A stretch of DNA of 64,000 bases from Phycisphaerae bacterium (GTDB lineage: Bacteria > Planctomycetota > Phycisphaerae > Phycisphaerales > SM1A02): assembly GCA_016795065.1 (NCBI GenBank), contig JAEUIU010000003.1:60885-124884 (forward strand). Reading direction: 5' to 3'. Positions 19,013 through 27,363 of this stretch are shown piece by piece. Every line of letters starts with the position of its first letter. The first letter of the stretch is position 1. The notes beneath the pieces were generated by a model. It did no database searches. It was not told the origin of the DNA and saw only the letters and a list, made by a program, of their open reading frames with translations. The position numbers and the translations under genes were made by a program.

Positions 19013-20128
19013 GTGGCTCGCCCCTCACCTTTCCACGTCCCGATCGCATCGCCCCAGGGGCGTCTCCTTGCCTCCGTCATCGCGCTCCTGTTGGCCTGGC
19101 CGGCGCCGATCGCCAGCGCGGGCGGATGCGCGTTCTGGCTTGACATGGTCCGTCAGGCCCACGAGGAGCAGCTCCGCATGCTCCGGCCGGGCACGACCGT
19201 GCCGTGGATGGCCAGTGACGGGCGCTCGCTTGAGCTGAACGAATGGCGCGGAACATCGGTGTCGCTCCTCACGGAACGTATCGACTACGACCCGTGGCTC
19301 GTGAAGCGACTGTTGGATTGCCTCGATGCCTACTGGTTGCGCTGCCGCGAGATCTGCGGCAACACGCCGCCGCCGGATCCGACGAAGGGGCCCTTCGTCA
19401 AGGGCCGGGCGATCATCGCCGAAGCGGTGCGTCCAGCCTCCGACGCACCGCCCGGGCAGGTCGCCGAGCGCAGCGTTCCGATCGTCGCCATGCCCGGCGT
19501 CGCCCGCGTGAGCATCGGCACCGAGGCGCTCGAGGAGCTGTTGCGCGGCTTCACCAACGGCCAGCCCTCCGTACCGCTCGGCGAGCGCCTACCCGTCGCG
19601 ATCGCCCGCACCTTCGTCTTCTTCGAGTCCGAGCTCGGTGCGGCGACGCCCGATCGGTTCGGCCCGCTCGCGGGAGCCCTGGCATTTCTTCTCGCCGGTG
19701 AGGTGCAAGATTCGCTCGGATGGATGGTTCCCGCTGACGCGCGGCAGTTCGATGCGATTCTCACCGCCTATCGCAACGACCCCCAGGCGACGCACGCGAC
19801 GACGCTAGCCAAGGGCATCGGCGTCTCGACGGCCGATGCCGAGTCGCTTTGGATCGCGATGCTCCTTCCGTTGCGCCACGCCAGCGGCGAGCGAGACTTC
19901 ATGCGTCGGGTCTGGTCGACGCTCTACGAATGCCCGCCCGCCGGGGAAGCCGACATAGCGGTTGGCAACCTGATCGTCTCGGTCAGCGCCGGCGCGAAGT
20001 CGAATCTCGTCGAGGCCTTCCGAGCCTTGCGCTTTGAGGTCAGCGCCACGACGGCAGCGCGCGTCGCCGAAGCGCTCGCCCCGCGGAAAATCGATGTCCA
20101 GAAGCGGCGATCAGCCCCACGCTCCTAA
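19013..20128 (+). CDS. Unknown exported protein
   Basis: 371 aa, not recognised. A GTG start at 19013 gives a signal peptide (LLASVIALLLAWPAPIASA) with AGGC just after it; a lipoprotein is possible. The mature protein has six Cys in the first 110 residues (CAFW, CLDAYW, RCREICGN), then a helical, Leu/Ala-rich remainder. The frame is open far upstream, but only this start provides a leader peptide. The stop TAA falls inside a CTAACAGTTCG word, and the end overlaps the convergent dockerin gene by 18 bases. Confidence 0.65.
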   Translation: MARPSPFHVPIASPQGRLLASVIALLLAWPAPIASAGGCAFWLDMVRQAHEEQLRMLRPGTTVPWMASDGRSLELNEWRGTSVSLLTERIDYDPWLVKRLLDCLDAYWLRCREICGNTPPPDPTKGPFVKGRAIIAEAVRPASDAPPGQVAERSVPIVAMPGVARVSIGTEALEELLRGFTNGQPSVPLGERLPVAIARTFVFFESELGAATPDRFGPLAGALAFLLAGEVQDSLGWMVPADARQFDAILTAYRNDPQATHATTLAKGIGVSTADAESLWIAMLLPLRHASGERDFMRRVWSTLYECPPAGEADIAVGNLIVSVSAGAKSNLVEAFRALRFEVSATTAARVAEALAPRKIDVQKRRSAPRS

Positions 20129-20926
20129 CAGTTCGGCCAAGTCGGAGGCGCCGACCGTGCCGTCGCCGTTGAAGTCGCCGGGGCCGGTGGTGCCCCATGC
20201 TCCGAGCAGAATCGCGAGGTCGGTCGGGCCAACGGAGCCGTCGCGGTCGAGGTCGAAGGGATTGGCCGGAGCGGTCTCGATGAGGACGTTGTCGAGCCCG
20301 AGATCCCACTGCTGGAAGATGAAAAAGAACTCGGGATCGCCGTAGAAGAAGAGGACCCGATCGACATCCTGGATCGCGACGTTCCAGTTCGGGGTCGGCG
20401 AGCCGGAGCCGAACTGGAAGGTGTTCCAGCCGGCGGGCAGCGTTCGTTCCTGGGCGGGAATGTCGAAGCTGATGCTCTTCCAGCCCTGTCCCTCCTGTGG
20501 GATGTCAACACCCTTGTAGTACACGGCCCAGTCATCGTTTGTGTTGCCGACGGTGGCGTTGTTGTTGACCAGCATCAGGGTGCAGGGTCGCTCGGCGGCG
20601 GAGAAGTCAACGTCGAAGGTGACCAGATCAACGGCGATCCGAACGACATGGCGTTCGCGGTAGTTGCCGGTGAAAGGATTGGATGTCATCGCACAGCGCG
20701 GCTGCGGAGCGAACGTGTCGAGGTTGTCGACTCGCAGGTAGCGACCCGGGTTGCCACCACTCATCGGATAGACCGGCGGGAGGCCGAAGGTCCAGGCGCC
20801 CTGCGAACTGCCTGTCTCAAAGGTGTCGACATACGTCTCGGCAGCTAGCGGAGCGGTCGCGAGAAGCCAAAAGGCAATCGACAGCGCCCCGTGGGCAATA
20901 CGTCGGGTGGTTCGTTGGGTAGCCAT
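20111..20926 (-). CDS. Secreted laminin-B/CBM-like protein with dockerin-like repeats
   Basis: 271 aa. A signal peptide (SIAFWLLATAPLAA) is followed by a beta-sandwich of about 170 residues: YVDTFETGSSQGAWTFG, GRYLRVDNLDTFAPQ, WAVYYKGVDIP, GWKSISFDIPA. This pattern resembles laminin-B/carbohydrate-binding-type sandwiches. The C-terminus holds two dockerin-like repeats, DLDRDGSVGPTDLAILLG and DFNGDGTVGASDLAELLG. Probably exported and Ca-stabilised; the ligand is unknown. It is the same architecture class as the lectin protein at 11.2 kb and the protein at 60.2 kb. Confidence 0.8.
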   Translation of the reverse strand: MATQRTTRRIAHGALSIAFWLLATAPLAAETYVDTFETGSSQGAWTFGLPPVYPMSGGNPGRYLRVDNLDTFAPQPRCAMTSNPFTGNYRERHVVRIAVDLVTFDVDFSAAERPCTLMLVNNNATVGNTNDDWAVYYKGVDIPQEGQGWKSISFDIPAQERTLPAGWNTFQFGSGSPTPNWNVAIQDVDRVLFFYGDPEFFFIFQQWDLGLDNVLIETAPANPFDLDRDGSVGPTDLAILLGAWGTTGPGDFNGDGTVGASDLAELLGAWG

Positions 20927-21270
20927 GAGGAGTGGTATTGTGGTCCGCGGCTGTCGGGGGGACTCTCGATGGATGCGCGAGTCGGCGCGACACCGGACCG
21001 TTGAGCGCCGCCAGTACGAGAACGGGACGAGCCTACGTCAGCCGTCACGCGAGGCAAGTGCTTTCCCGGAAACTGGGTCCACCAGCTCGAGATTGGCCGC
21101 TGGGCCACATCGTCGCGAGGGACACACTTCCCCTTGTCGCGATGGGGCGTTCGCAACGCCGATCAGTCCGCTTGAGACCGCCTATACGATGCCGCATCCG
21201 TTCGCGACGAGTCGTGCGCCATCAGGCTCCGGCGAGTTCGCCACACTCCTCCCATTCATCGGGAACACGC
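20927..21270. other. Intergenic region between divergent secreted-protein genes
   Basis: This 344-base gap carries the 5' regions of the dockerin gene and the SMP-30-like gene. No coding-quality ORF, repeat or recognisable promoter was seen. Confidence 0.5.
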
Positions 21271-22362
21271 ATGCTGACCCCGTTCTTGGCCATCGCTCTC
21301 CTCCAGGCGTCGCCCCGACCTCCCGCACTTCCCGCCACGCCGCCTGACGCGGCTGCCAAGCCCGTCGAGCGCGGTCCCATTCCGGGTCTCGTTGCTGCCG
21401 ACAGCAAGCCGGTCCAGATCGCCACCGGCTTTCGTTTCACCGAAGGTCCAGCGTCGGATGCCACCGGTCAGTTCTACTTCGTCGACGTCCCCACCGCGCG
21501 GGTGATGCGACTCGTCTCGCACGAACTCGATGCCTCAAGAGCGCACGACAACGCAACCGAGTTCGTCGTCAACAACGGTGGTTGCTTCGGCCTCATGTTC
21601 GACCATCGCGGCCGCCTCTTCGGGACCCAGGGCGGCCCGCCCGGCCTAAGCGCCAGCGGCGCACCGGCGAAAGTGAAGCGCGGCGGACTCGTCGAGATTG
21701 ACCTGGCCACCAAGGAGATCCGGCATCTCGACGCAACGGTCGAGATCGACGGCGAATCACTTCCGGTCCAGCGGTCAAACGATCTTGCGGTAGACCGCGC
21801 CGGCGGCGCGTATGTCACCGACCCGTCGCTCGGGCGAACCAAGAGCAAGACGAAGGGCGTCCTCTACCGAGCCGAGGACGGAACCGCGACGCGCGTCGAC
21901 TCGACCATCGAGGCCCCCAATGGCGTACGTCTGAGCCCTGACGGAAAGCGGCTCTACGTTCTCTCCTACGCTGACCCCGGCGTCTATCGCTTCGAGGTGC
22001 TCTCTCCGGGCAAGCTCGGGCCCGCAGAGAAGTTCGCGAGCCTCGTCGGCGCGGACGGCATCGCCCCGCGCGGTCGCGGCGACGGCCTCGCCCTCGACAT
22101 GCACGGCAACCTCTGGTGCACGAACCCGGACGCGGCCGAGATCCAGGTCATCAGCCCCGAGGGCACGATGCTTGGGCGCGTCGGCTTCCCTGAAGCGCCT
22201 TCGAACTGCGCCTTCGGCGGGCCGGACGGCAAGACACTCTTCGTCACGGCCGTGACAAGCGTCTATGCGCTTCGGACCGAAGTCATTGGCTTCTGGTTGG
22301 CTCGGACCGCGAACGACGCTCCAGCGATTCAGACTCCTACGGCGGTGCCGGAAGGTCAGTAG
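21271..22362 (+). CDS. SMP-30/gluconolactonase/LRE-family protein, probably exported
   Basis: 363 aa. The N-terminus MLTPFLAIALLQA is weakly hydrophobic and is followed by a Pro/Ala linker, so export is likely. The beta-propeller shows GFRFTEGPASDATGQFYFVDV (the first metal-ligand Glu of SMP-30 lies in FTEGP), SNDLAVDRAGGAYVTDPSLG, PNGVRLSPDGKRLYVLSYADPG and DGLALDMHGNLWCTNP. The conserved Glu, Asn and Asp ligands of the divalent-metal lactonase site are all in place. Probable role: hydrolysis of a sugar lactone such as gluconolactone. Confidence 0.87.
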   Translation: MLTPFLAIALLQASPRPPALPATPPDAAAKPVERGPIPGLVAADSKPVQIATGFRFTEGPASDATGQFYFVDVPTARVMRLVSHELDASRAHDNATEFVVNNGGCFGLMFDHRGRLFGTQGGPPGLSASGAPAKVKRGGLVEIDLATKEIRHLDATVEIDGESLPVQRSNDLAVDRAGGAYVTDPSLGRTKSKTKGVLYRAEDGTATRVDSTIEAPNGVRLSPDGKRLYVLSYADPGVYRFEVLSPGKLGPAEKFASLVGADGIAPRGRGDGLALDMHGNLWCTNPDAAEIQVISPEGTMLGRVGFPEAPSNCAFGGPDGKTLFVTAVTSVYALRTEVIGFWLARTANDAPAIQTPTAVPEGQ

Positions 22363-22383
22363 AAGCTCACGGGCGCTGTCGTG

Positions 22384-25008
22384 CTAATCAAGCCACCTGC
22401 CCGATGCGGGCGGGTCGTTGAAATACTCGACCAGTTCGCGATGCCGCAGGCGCGCGTCGTCGTCGAGGAGCAGGAACGCGGCCTGCATCGCTCTGGCATC
22501 GGCCTCCTCGCGGTCGAAGAAGACGCCGGCCAGTTGCGGGTGATTGCGCGAGGCGCTGTCGCGCTCGTTCAGGTCGTTGCCGTCGGTTCGCTGCTCGCTT
22601 CGCCAAGCTCGTGCCCAGGAGAGCAGTTGGTCGAGGGCCGCGTCGCGGGCGCGACCGCGATCTTCGATGATGCCCGCCAAGGTCGCCCGCTGGGCGTCAC
22701 TCAGGAGGGGCTCGTCGCGAAGCCGCTGAAGGGCACGCTCGGGCAGACGCCTCTCCTCAAGGAGACGCGGATACGCGGCCCGCACGAAGGCCTCACGAAT
22801 TGCCCGGCCATCCTCTTGGGGAAGGACGGCGACGACGTCGGCAAGCACTTGAAGCCTCAGTTCAACGAGCCGCTCGGCCGCCGATCGAACCGGGGACATG
22901 ATGCGTTTGATCTCGGGACGCGACTCGCTCAGCGCGTCGCGCTCGCGCATGCCTCGAACGCGAGCCTCCATCGCCAAGCCCATCGCCTTGCGAACGGCCA
23001 AGAGCACCACGTCGCGCAAGGACTCGGTGGCCTGTTCGAGTTCTTCGGCCTTGGGGGCAATGGCCGCGGCCAGGATCCTCGCCCGGGCCGCGGCGGCTTC
23101 CGCCGGTACCGGCACCCGACCAATGGTTTCGATGAAGGGGATGGCCGCTTCCTGCGGGAAACGCATGAGTTCATCGAAGGGCAGGTCACGCCAACGAAGT
23201 CGGGATCGCGCTTCCGCCCGCTCCCATCGCCAGAGATCCAGCGCAGCCGGATTCAGGCCCTCGGGAAGTGCGGCCTCGACACCAGCCAGGAGTTCTTCCT
23301 CGAGGTGCGTGCGGGCATCACGCAACTCGTCGAAGCCGCCGATGAGCCGCTGGGCGGCGCTGTCGAAGTGCTGAGCACTGACCTCGTTCATGGAGGTCAT
23401 GATCGGAACCATGAGACTCTTGACCTTGACGGCCGCCGCGTCACGTTCGGCGTCCCATCGCGGCCGCCATGCTGCGACGATCTGTTCGACAACCTCGGTC
23501 GACGTTCCACCGATCCCCGAGCGTGCGAGCAGCCGGGCGATCGCCCGCTGGTCCGGCGCCTCCGCCAGCATCATGCGAAGCTCACCGGGATCGCGTGACT
23601 CCTGCTCTCGCTCGTTGATCCAGGCTGGCTGCGGCGGATCGCGATCGCCAAAGCCCCGTGGACGGCGCTGGACAAGCGTCGACACCCGACCCGAGCCGAC
23701 GAGTTCGGCCAGGGCGTTGCTGAACGACTCGCGGTCCTTCTCGCGTAAGGCCTCGATCTCGCCTCGTACATCATCGGGCACAAGCCCAAGAACGGCATCG
23801 CGGAAGCTCCTCGCCGCATCGTTGCGGGTCTTCATGAGCGCGGCCTCGCGCTCCTTGTGCCGCTTCACCGCATCCGCGCCGCCAGAACCTCCGATCGGAT
23901 CGAACACGCCCGGGACATGTCGCTGTCGGCGCACCTCCAGAAGCGAGCGCAGCCGCTCCTCGTCCTCGGCGAGGAACTTGATCCGCATCGCTTCGATCTG
24001 GTCGCGGATCTCACGCGGCACACGGATCGTCCGCGCCGCGACCAAGGCCTGAAACGCGCTCGGATCACCGAGTCGGGCAGTCTCCTCGTCGAGCCTCGAC
24101 TGAAGCAGGCGGCGCCGAAGAAGTGCCCCTTCCTCTTCGTCCAGGACGACCGCGACGCCTTCGATCGCCCGATCGGCGAGCTCGGCGTATCGCTCCAGAA
24201 GGACTTCGAGGTCCCGGCGCGATTCCGCGTATCGATCCCACTCGGCTCTCTCCATGGCCTTCTTGCGGGCCTCATCGCGCAAGGCCGGATCGACCGAGCT
24301 GGAAGCCGGACCGCGGCGCTCCAGCACCTCCAGATGCGAGAGCGGAAGCGTCGCCTGCTCGTCAGCGATGGAACGGGCCAGCGACGAGGCTTCGGCATCA
24401 AACTCGCGGAGGGTCGGCTCGATCATTGCCCGCTCGGTCTCGTCGATGTCGAAGGCGTCTAACAGTTGGCGCAAGTCGAGCAAACCGCGCCCGCCGTCGC
24501 CCACCGAGAGCGCACTCGCCCGATCGATCGCCCTGCGCGCCTTCAGCCGCTCGACGAGCGCGCTGCGGCCCTCACCGAGGGCGTCCCCCAGCTCGGCGAT
24601 GAACGCGTCGTCCATCGACCCAATCCGGCCCATGATGCCTAGGTGCCTGGCGATCACCGACCTCAGCTTCCGCTCGTCGGCGCGAATCGCTTCGGCATCG
24701 GTCGACGAGAAGTCGGCCGCGAAAGGAATGAGCTCGGCCTCGCGGAAGGCGGCGAAACTCTGCAAGTAGCGGTCGTGCAGTTCCCGAACCGCCTGCCACT
24801 CCGCGCTGGTCAGGGGAACCGGATCGCGGCGCTCGGCGCGAACGAGGTCCCTCGTACCGATCGGTCGCGGCACACGGTCGTACACCGGATCGGGCCGACG
24901 GCATCCACCCCAGACGAGGGCGACGAGCAGAAGCGACACCACCGTCGCGAACGCTCGGATCGGGACCGCCACGGAAGTCAGTCGCTGCAGGTGCACGCCC
25001 CTCATCAT
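22384..25008 (-). CDS. Large lipoprotein, highly charged and helical; unknown function
   Basis: 874 aa, not recognised. The leader FATVVSLLLVALVWGGC ends in a lipobox-like GGC, so it is probably lipid-anchored. The remainder is Glu/Arg/Ala-rich and almost entirely helical, with repeated coiled-coil-like stretches (for example EEERLRSLLEVRR- and RLLEERRLPERALQRL-type segments). No Cys and no catalytic motif are apparent in the mature part. Two adjacent ATGs start the frame; the first is used. It diverges from RNase D and converges on the SMP-30-like gene. Confidence 0.7.
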   Translation of the reverse strand: MMRGVHLQRLTSVAVPIRAFATVVSLLLVALVWGGCRRPDPVYDRVPRPIGTRDLVRAERRDPVPLTSAEWQAVRELHDRYLQSFAAFREAELIPFAADFSSTDAEAIRADERKLRSVIARHLGIMGRIGSMDDAFIAELGDALGEGRSALVERLKARRAIDRASALSVGDGGRGLLDLRQLLDAFDIDETERAMIEPTLREFDAEASSLARSIADEQATLPLSHLEVLERRGPASSSVDPALRDEARKKAMERAEWDRYAESRRDLEVLLERYAELADRAIEGVAVVLDEEEGALLRRRLLQSRLDEETARLGDPSAFQALVAARTIRVPREIRDQIEAMRIKFLAEDEERLRSLLEVRRQRHVPGVFDPIGGSGGADAVKRHKEREAALMKTRNDAARSFRDAVLGLVPDDVRGEIEALREKDRESFSNALAELVGSGRVSTLVQRRPRGFGDRDPPQPAWINEREQESRDPGELRMMLAEAPDQRAIARLLARSGIGGTSTEVVEQIVAAWRPRWDAERDAAAVKVKSLMVPIMTSMNEVSAQHFDSAAQRLIGGFDELRDARTHLEEELLAGVEAALPEGLNPAALDLWRWERAEARSRLRWRDLPFDELMRFPQEAAIPFIETIGRVPVPAEAAAARARILAAAIAPKAEELEQATESLRDVVLLAVRKAMGLAMEARVRGMRERDALSESRPEIKRIMSPVRSAAERLVELRLQVLADVVAVLPQEDGRAIREAFVRAAYPRLLEERRLPERALQRLRDEPLLSDAQRATLAGIIEDRGRARDAALDQLLSWARAWRSEQRTDGNDLNERDSASRNHPQLAGVFFDREEADARAMQAAFLLLDDDARLRHRELVEYFNDPPASGRWLD

Positions 25009-25136
25009 CGTCCTGCCCTTTCGTCGGTTCAAGCCTTCACGTGCAAACCTGGACCATTGCGGCTCGCCCAACGGGCCCCGAGCCGCTCCTTCGACATCGT
25101 CTGATAGAGCGAGTTGCGGGTATCGTGCACCGTTCC

Positions 25137-26408
25137 ATGACGTTTCGGAGGCGACAGCGATCCAAGCAGCACCACGCAGCCCACGAGGGCGAGCAACCCC
25201 ATCCAGAGCCGCTGGTCCTGCCGGGGGTACCTACAGGCGCTGCTGAACTCATCACCAACGCCGCGTCGCTTCAGGCATTTCTCGATCACGCGCGGGAGCT
25301 CGGTTGCGTCGCTTTTGATACCGAGTTCATCGGGGAGGTTGCGTACTTCCCGAGAACCTGCCTGATCCAGTTGGCCACGCGCGAACGGGTCGCCCTAGTC
25401 GACCCCTTCGCGGTCGAGGAACTCGATGGGCTCTGGCACCTCGTTGCCGACGAACGGGTCAGGACGATCGTCCATGCCGGGGCAAGTGACCTGTCACCGG
25501 TCCGCAGGGCGACTCGCCGCGATCCGACCAACATCATCGACATTCAGGTTGGCGCCGGCTTCATCGGAGTGCCTTACCCGACGTCACTGGGCAAGCTTAT
25601 CGAGCGATTCCTCCAGTTCCAGCTTCCGAAGGGCCACACCTTTACCGACTGGGACGCCCGTCCCCTGTCGATGTCGCAATTGCGTTACGCCGCAGACGAC
25701 GTGCGCTACCTTCCATTGGTGTGGGAGATCCTGCAAGGCGAGTTGGAAGCGAAGTCACGACTGGCCTGGGCTGAACAGGAAACCCTTGTCCGTCTCGCCG
25801 ATCCCCACGAATTCGACGCGCGAGCCCACATGCGCCGGGCAAGCCGCGGGTACGACCTCACCGACGCCCAAGAGAAGCTCTTGATGGCACTCTGCACCGC
25901 CCGCGACACGATCGCCCAGGCCGAGAACATGCCCCATCGGTCCACGATTCCAGATGGCGCGCTGCTTGAGATGGTGCGATCGCGGCCGACAACCCGACCT
26001 GACGTGGCAGCCCTGCGCGGCATGCCCCGTCCGATCGTCGCACGCCATGGCGATCTGTTGATCAGTGCGGTGGAAGAGAACCCCAGCGAACCGGTCGAGT
26101 GGTTTGCCGTCCGCCGGCGGCGGGAGGACGATCCGCTGCTGCGCACCGCGATCGACCGCATGCTGGCTGAAGCCCAGCGCCTCGCCAATGTGACGGGCAT
26201 CGCTGCACCGCTGGCCGCCACTCGGGCTGACATCGAACGCTTCGTGCGCCGCACCTGCGGGGCGCGATCGCGCGGCGAGCCACTCCCCCCGCTCTTCGAA
26301 CCCAACGACTGGCGCGTCGAAGCCTTCGGCTCGGCGATCGAAGCCGCTGCGGGTGGTGAATGGCTCGGAATCGCTGATGAGGGCCCGCCGAGCGAGCCTG
26401 ACGCCTAA
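25137..26408 (+). CDS. rnd: Ribonuclease D
   Basis: 423 aa, 3'-5' exoribonuclease that trims tRNA and other stable-RNA precursors. The DEDDy exonuclease motifs are all present: VAFDTEF (Exo I, about 57), HAGASDL (Exo II, about 112) and YAADDVRYL (Exo III Tyr-x3-Asp, about 183). HRDC-type helical segments follow in the second half. ATG 25137 is used; the frame runs about 30 codons further upstream with no family similarity. A strong inverted repeat follows the stop. Confidence 0.92.
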   Translation: MTFRRRQRSKQHHAAHEGEQPHPEPLVLPGVPTGAAELITNAASLQAFLDHARELGCVAFDTEFIGEVAYFPRTCLIQLATRERVALVDPFAVEELDGLWHLVADERVRTIVHAGASDLSPVRRATRRDPTNIIDIQVGAGFIGVPYPTSLGKLIERFLQFQLPKGHTFTDWDARPLSMSQLRYAADDVRYLPLVWEILQGELEAKSRLAWAEQETLVRLADPHEFDARAHMRRASRGYDLTDAQEKLLMALCTARDTIAQAENMPHRSTIPDGALLEMVRSRPTTRPDVAALRGMPRPIVARHGDLLISAVEENPSEPVEWFAVRRRREDDPLLRTAIDRMLAEAQRLANVTGIAAPLAATRADIERFVRRTCGARSRGEPLPPLFEPNDWRVEAFGSAIEAAAGGEWLGIADEGPPSEPDA

Positions 26409-26412
26409 CACG

Positions 26413-26465
26413 ACAGCGCCCCTTAGCTTCTGCTGCGGCCGAGCGGCGAACCTAAGGGGCGCTGT
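26413..26465. terminator. Long perfect inverted repeat, probable bidirectional terminator
   Basis: ACAGCGCCCCTTAG (26413-26426) and CTAAGGGGCGCTGT (26452-26465) are perfect 14-base arms around a 25-base loop. It lies 5 bases after the RNase D stop and 43 bases beyond the stop of the convergent SYLF gene, so it can serve both transcripts. There is no strong T-run. Confidence 0.7.
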
Positions 26466-26507
26466 AGTGCAAACAGGTCGTCCGAAACTGGCCGTTACGA
26501 ACAAGCC

Positions 26508-27236
26508 TCACTTCGGGGGCGGAAGGACGGTGTAGATTTCGCCCGCGCCAAGCGGACGCTCGACCTTGCCGGCGAGGATGTCCTCAGCCGACCATTGATA
26601 GCCGTAGGTTTCGTGGTTGACCTGGTTGTTGATGCGGAAGTCAACCCCGCCGACCCGAGCACCGGCGAAGAGTCCGGCGACCTTCGCATAGGTGAGGACC
26701 GTGTTGTTGTCGCTGGTCGCTGCACTATTCGCGGGACCCGCGGTGGCGCTGGCGTCAGCGATGGCGTAGCCGTCCTGGCGGAGAACCTTGGCGATGTCCA
26801 TTTCGTTGCGGAAGATCATGACGATGTCGCGACCCTGACCGCCGATTTGGGCCCCGATCGAACCGGTCGAACTGTCAAGGGCGACAGGCGCCGACCAACC
26901 GCGCTGGGTGCGGCGAACCATGACTCCCTTGCCACCGCCGCCGGCGACGACCACGCCGGCCTCGGTCTCGCGCAGGATCGCGATTGCCTGGGCCTGGGCT
27001 AACGTGTCGCGCGGAATCTGGTTGTCACCGGTTTGGAACTCACGGAGGACCGCAGCTGCCTCCGACGAGCGGGCGATCATCGACTGCTCACAACCGGTCA
27101 GGCCAAAGGCGCCGACGAGGGCGACGACCAGAACAGGCAGGAGTCGAGCCAACCGTGCAAGGCAAGTGGACGAGGCAACACCCACGACGAAAGCGGAAGC
27201 GCGGGCGGCCGAACGGGTATGGGCGAGCGTTGACAT
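26508..27236 (-). CDS. SYLF-domain (Ysc84-like) lipoprotein
   Basis: 242 aa. A signal sequence ends in VGAFGLTGC, a good lipobox. The mature part matches the SYLF/Ysc84 lipid-binding domain: AQAIAILRETEAGVVVAGGGGKGVMVRR, WSAPVALDSSTGSIGAQIGGQGRDIVMIF and AKVAGLFAGARVGGVDF. Eukaryotic members bind phosphoinositides. Bacterial ones are envelope proteins of unclear role. It precedes the alpha-glucan locus on the same strand, with a 127-base gap to the phosphorylase stop. Confidence 0.85.
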   Translation of the reverse strand: MSTLAHTRSAARASAFVVGVASSTCLARLARLLPVLVVALVGAFGLTGCEQSMIARSSEAAAVLREFQTGDNQIPRDTLAQAQAIAILRETEAGVVVAGGGGKGVMVRRTQRGWSAPVALDSSTGSIGAQIGGQGRDIVMIFRNEMDIAKVLRQDGYAIADASATAGPANSAATSDNNTVLTYAKVAGLFAGARVGGVDFRINNQVNHETYGYQWSAEDILAGKVERPLGAGEIYTVLPPPK

Positions 27237-27363
27237 GCCGCAGAGAATAGCGTGAGATTCACCTCGCGCATGCCCTCGGGAGGCTCTTGGCCGGATACCT
27301 CGTCAGACCCGCGTCGAAACGGCTCCTGCCGGACGGAGCTGACGCCGCCGCCAGTCCGCACCC

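Noticed and set aside
22372..22386. GGGCGCTGTCGTG shared between the 22.4-kb and 26.4-kb intergenic regions
   Set aside because: At 22.4 kb it is not part of an inverted repeat, and similar GCGCTGTCG words occur inside genes. Probably chance in GC-rich DNA.
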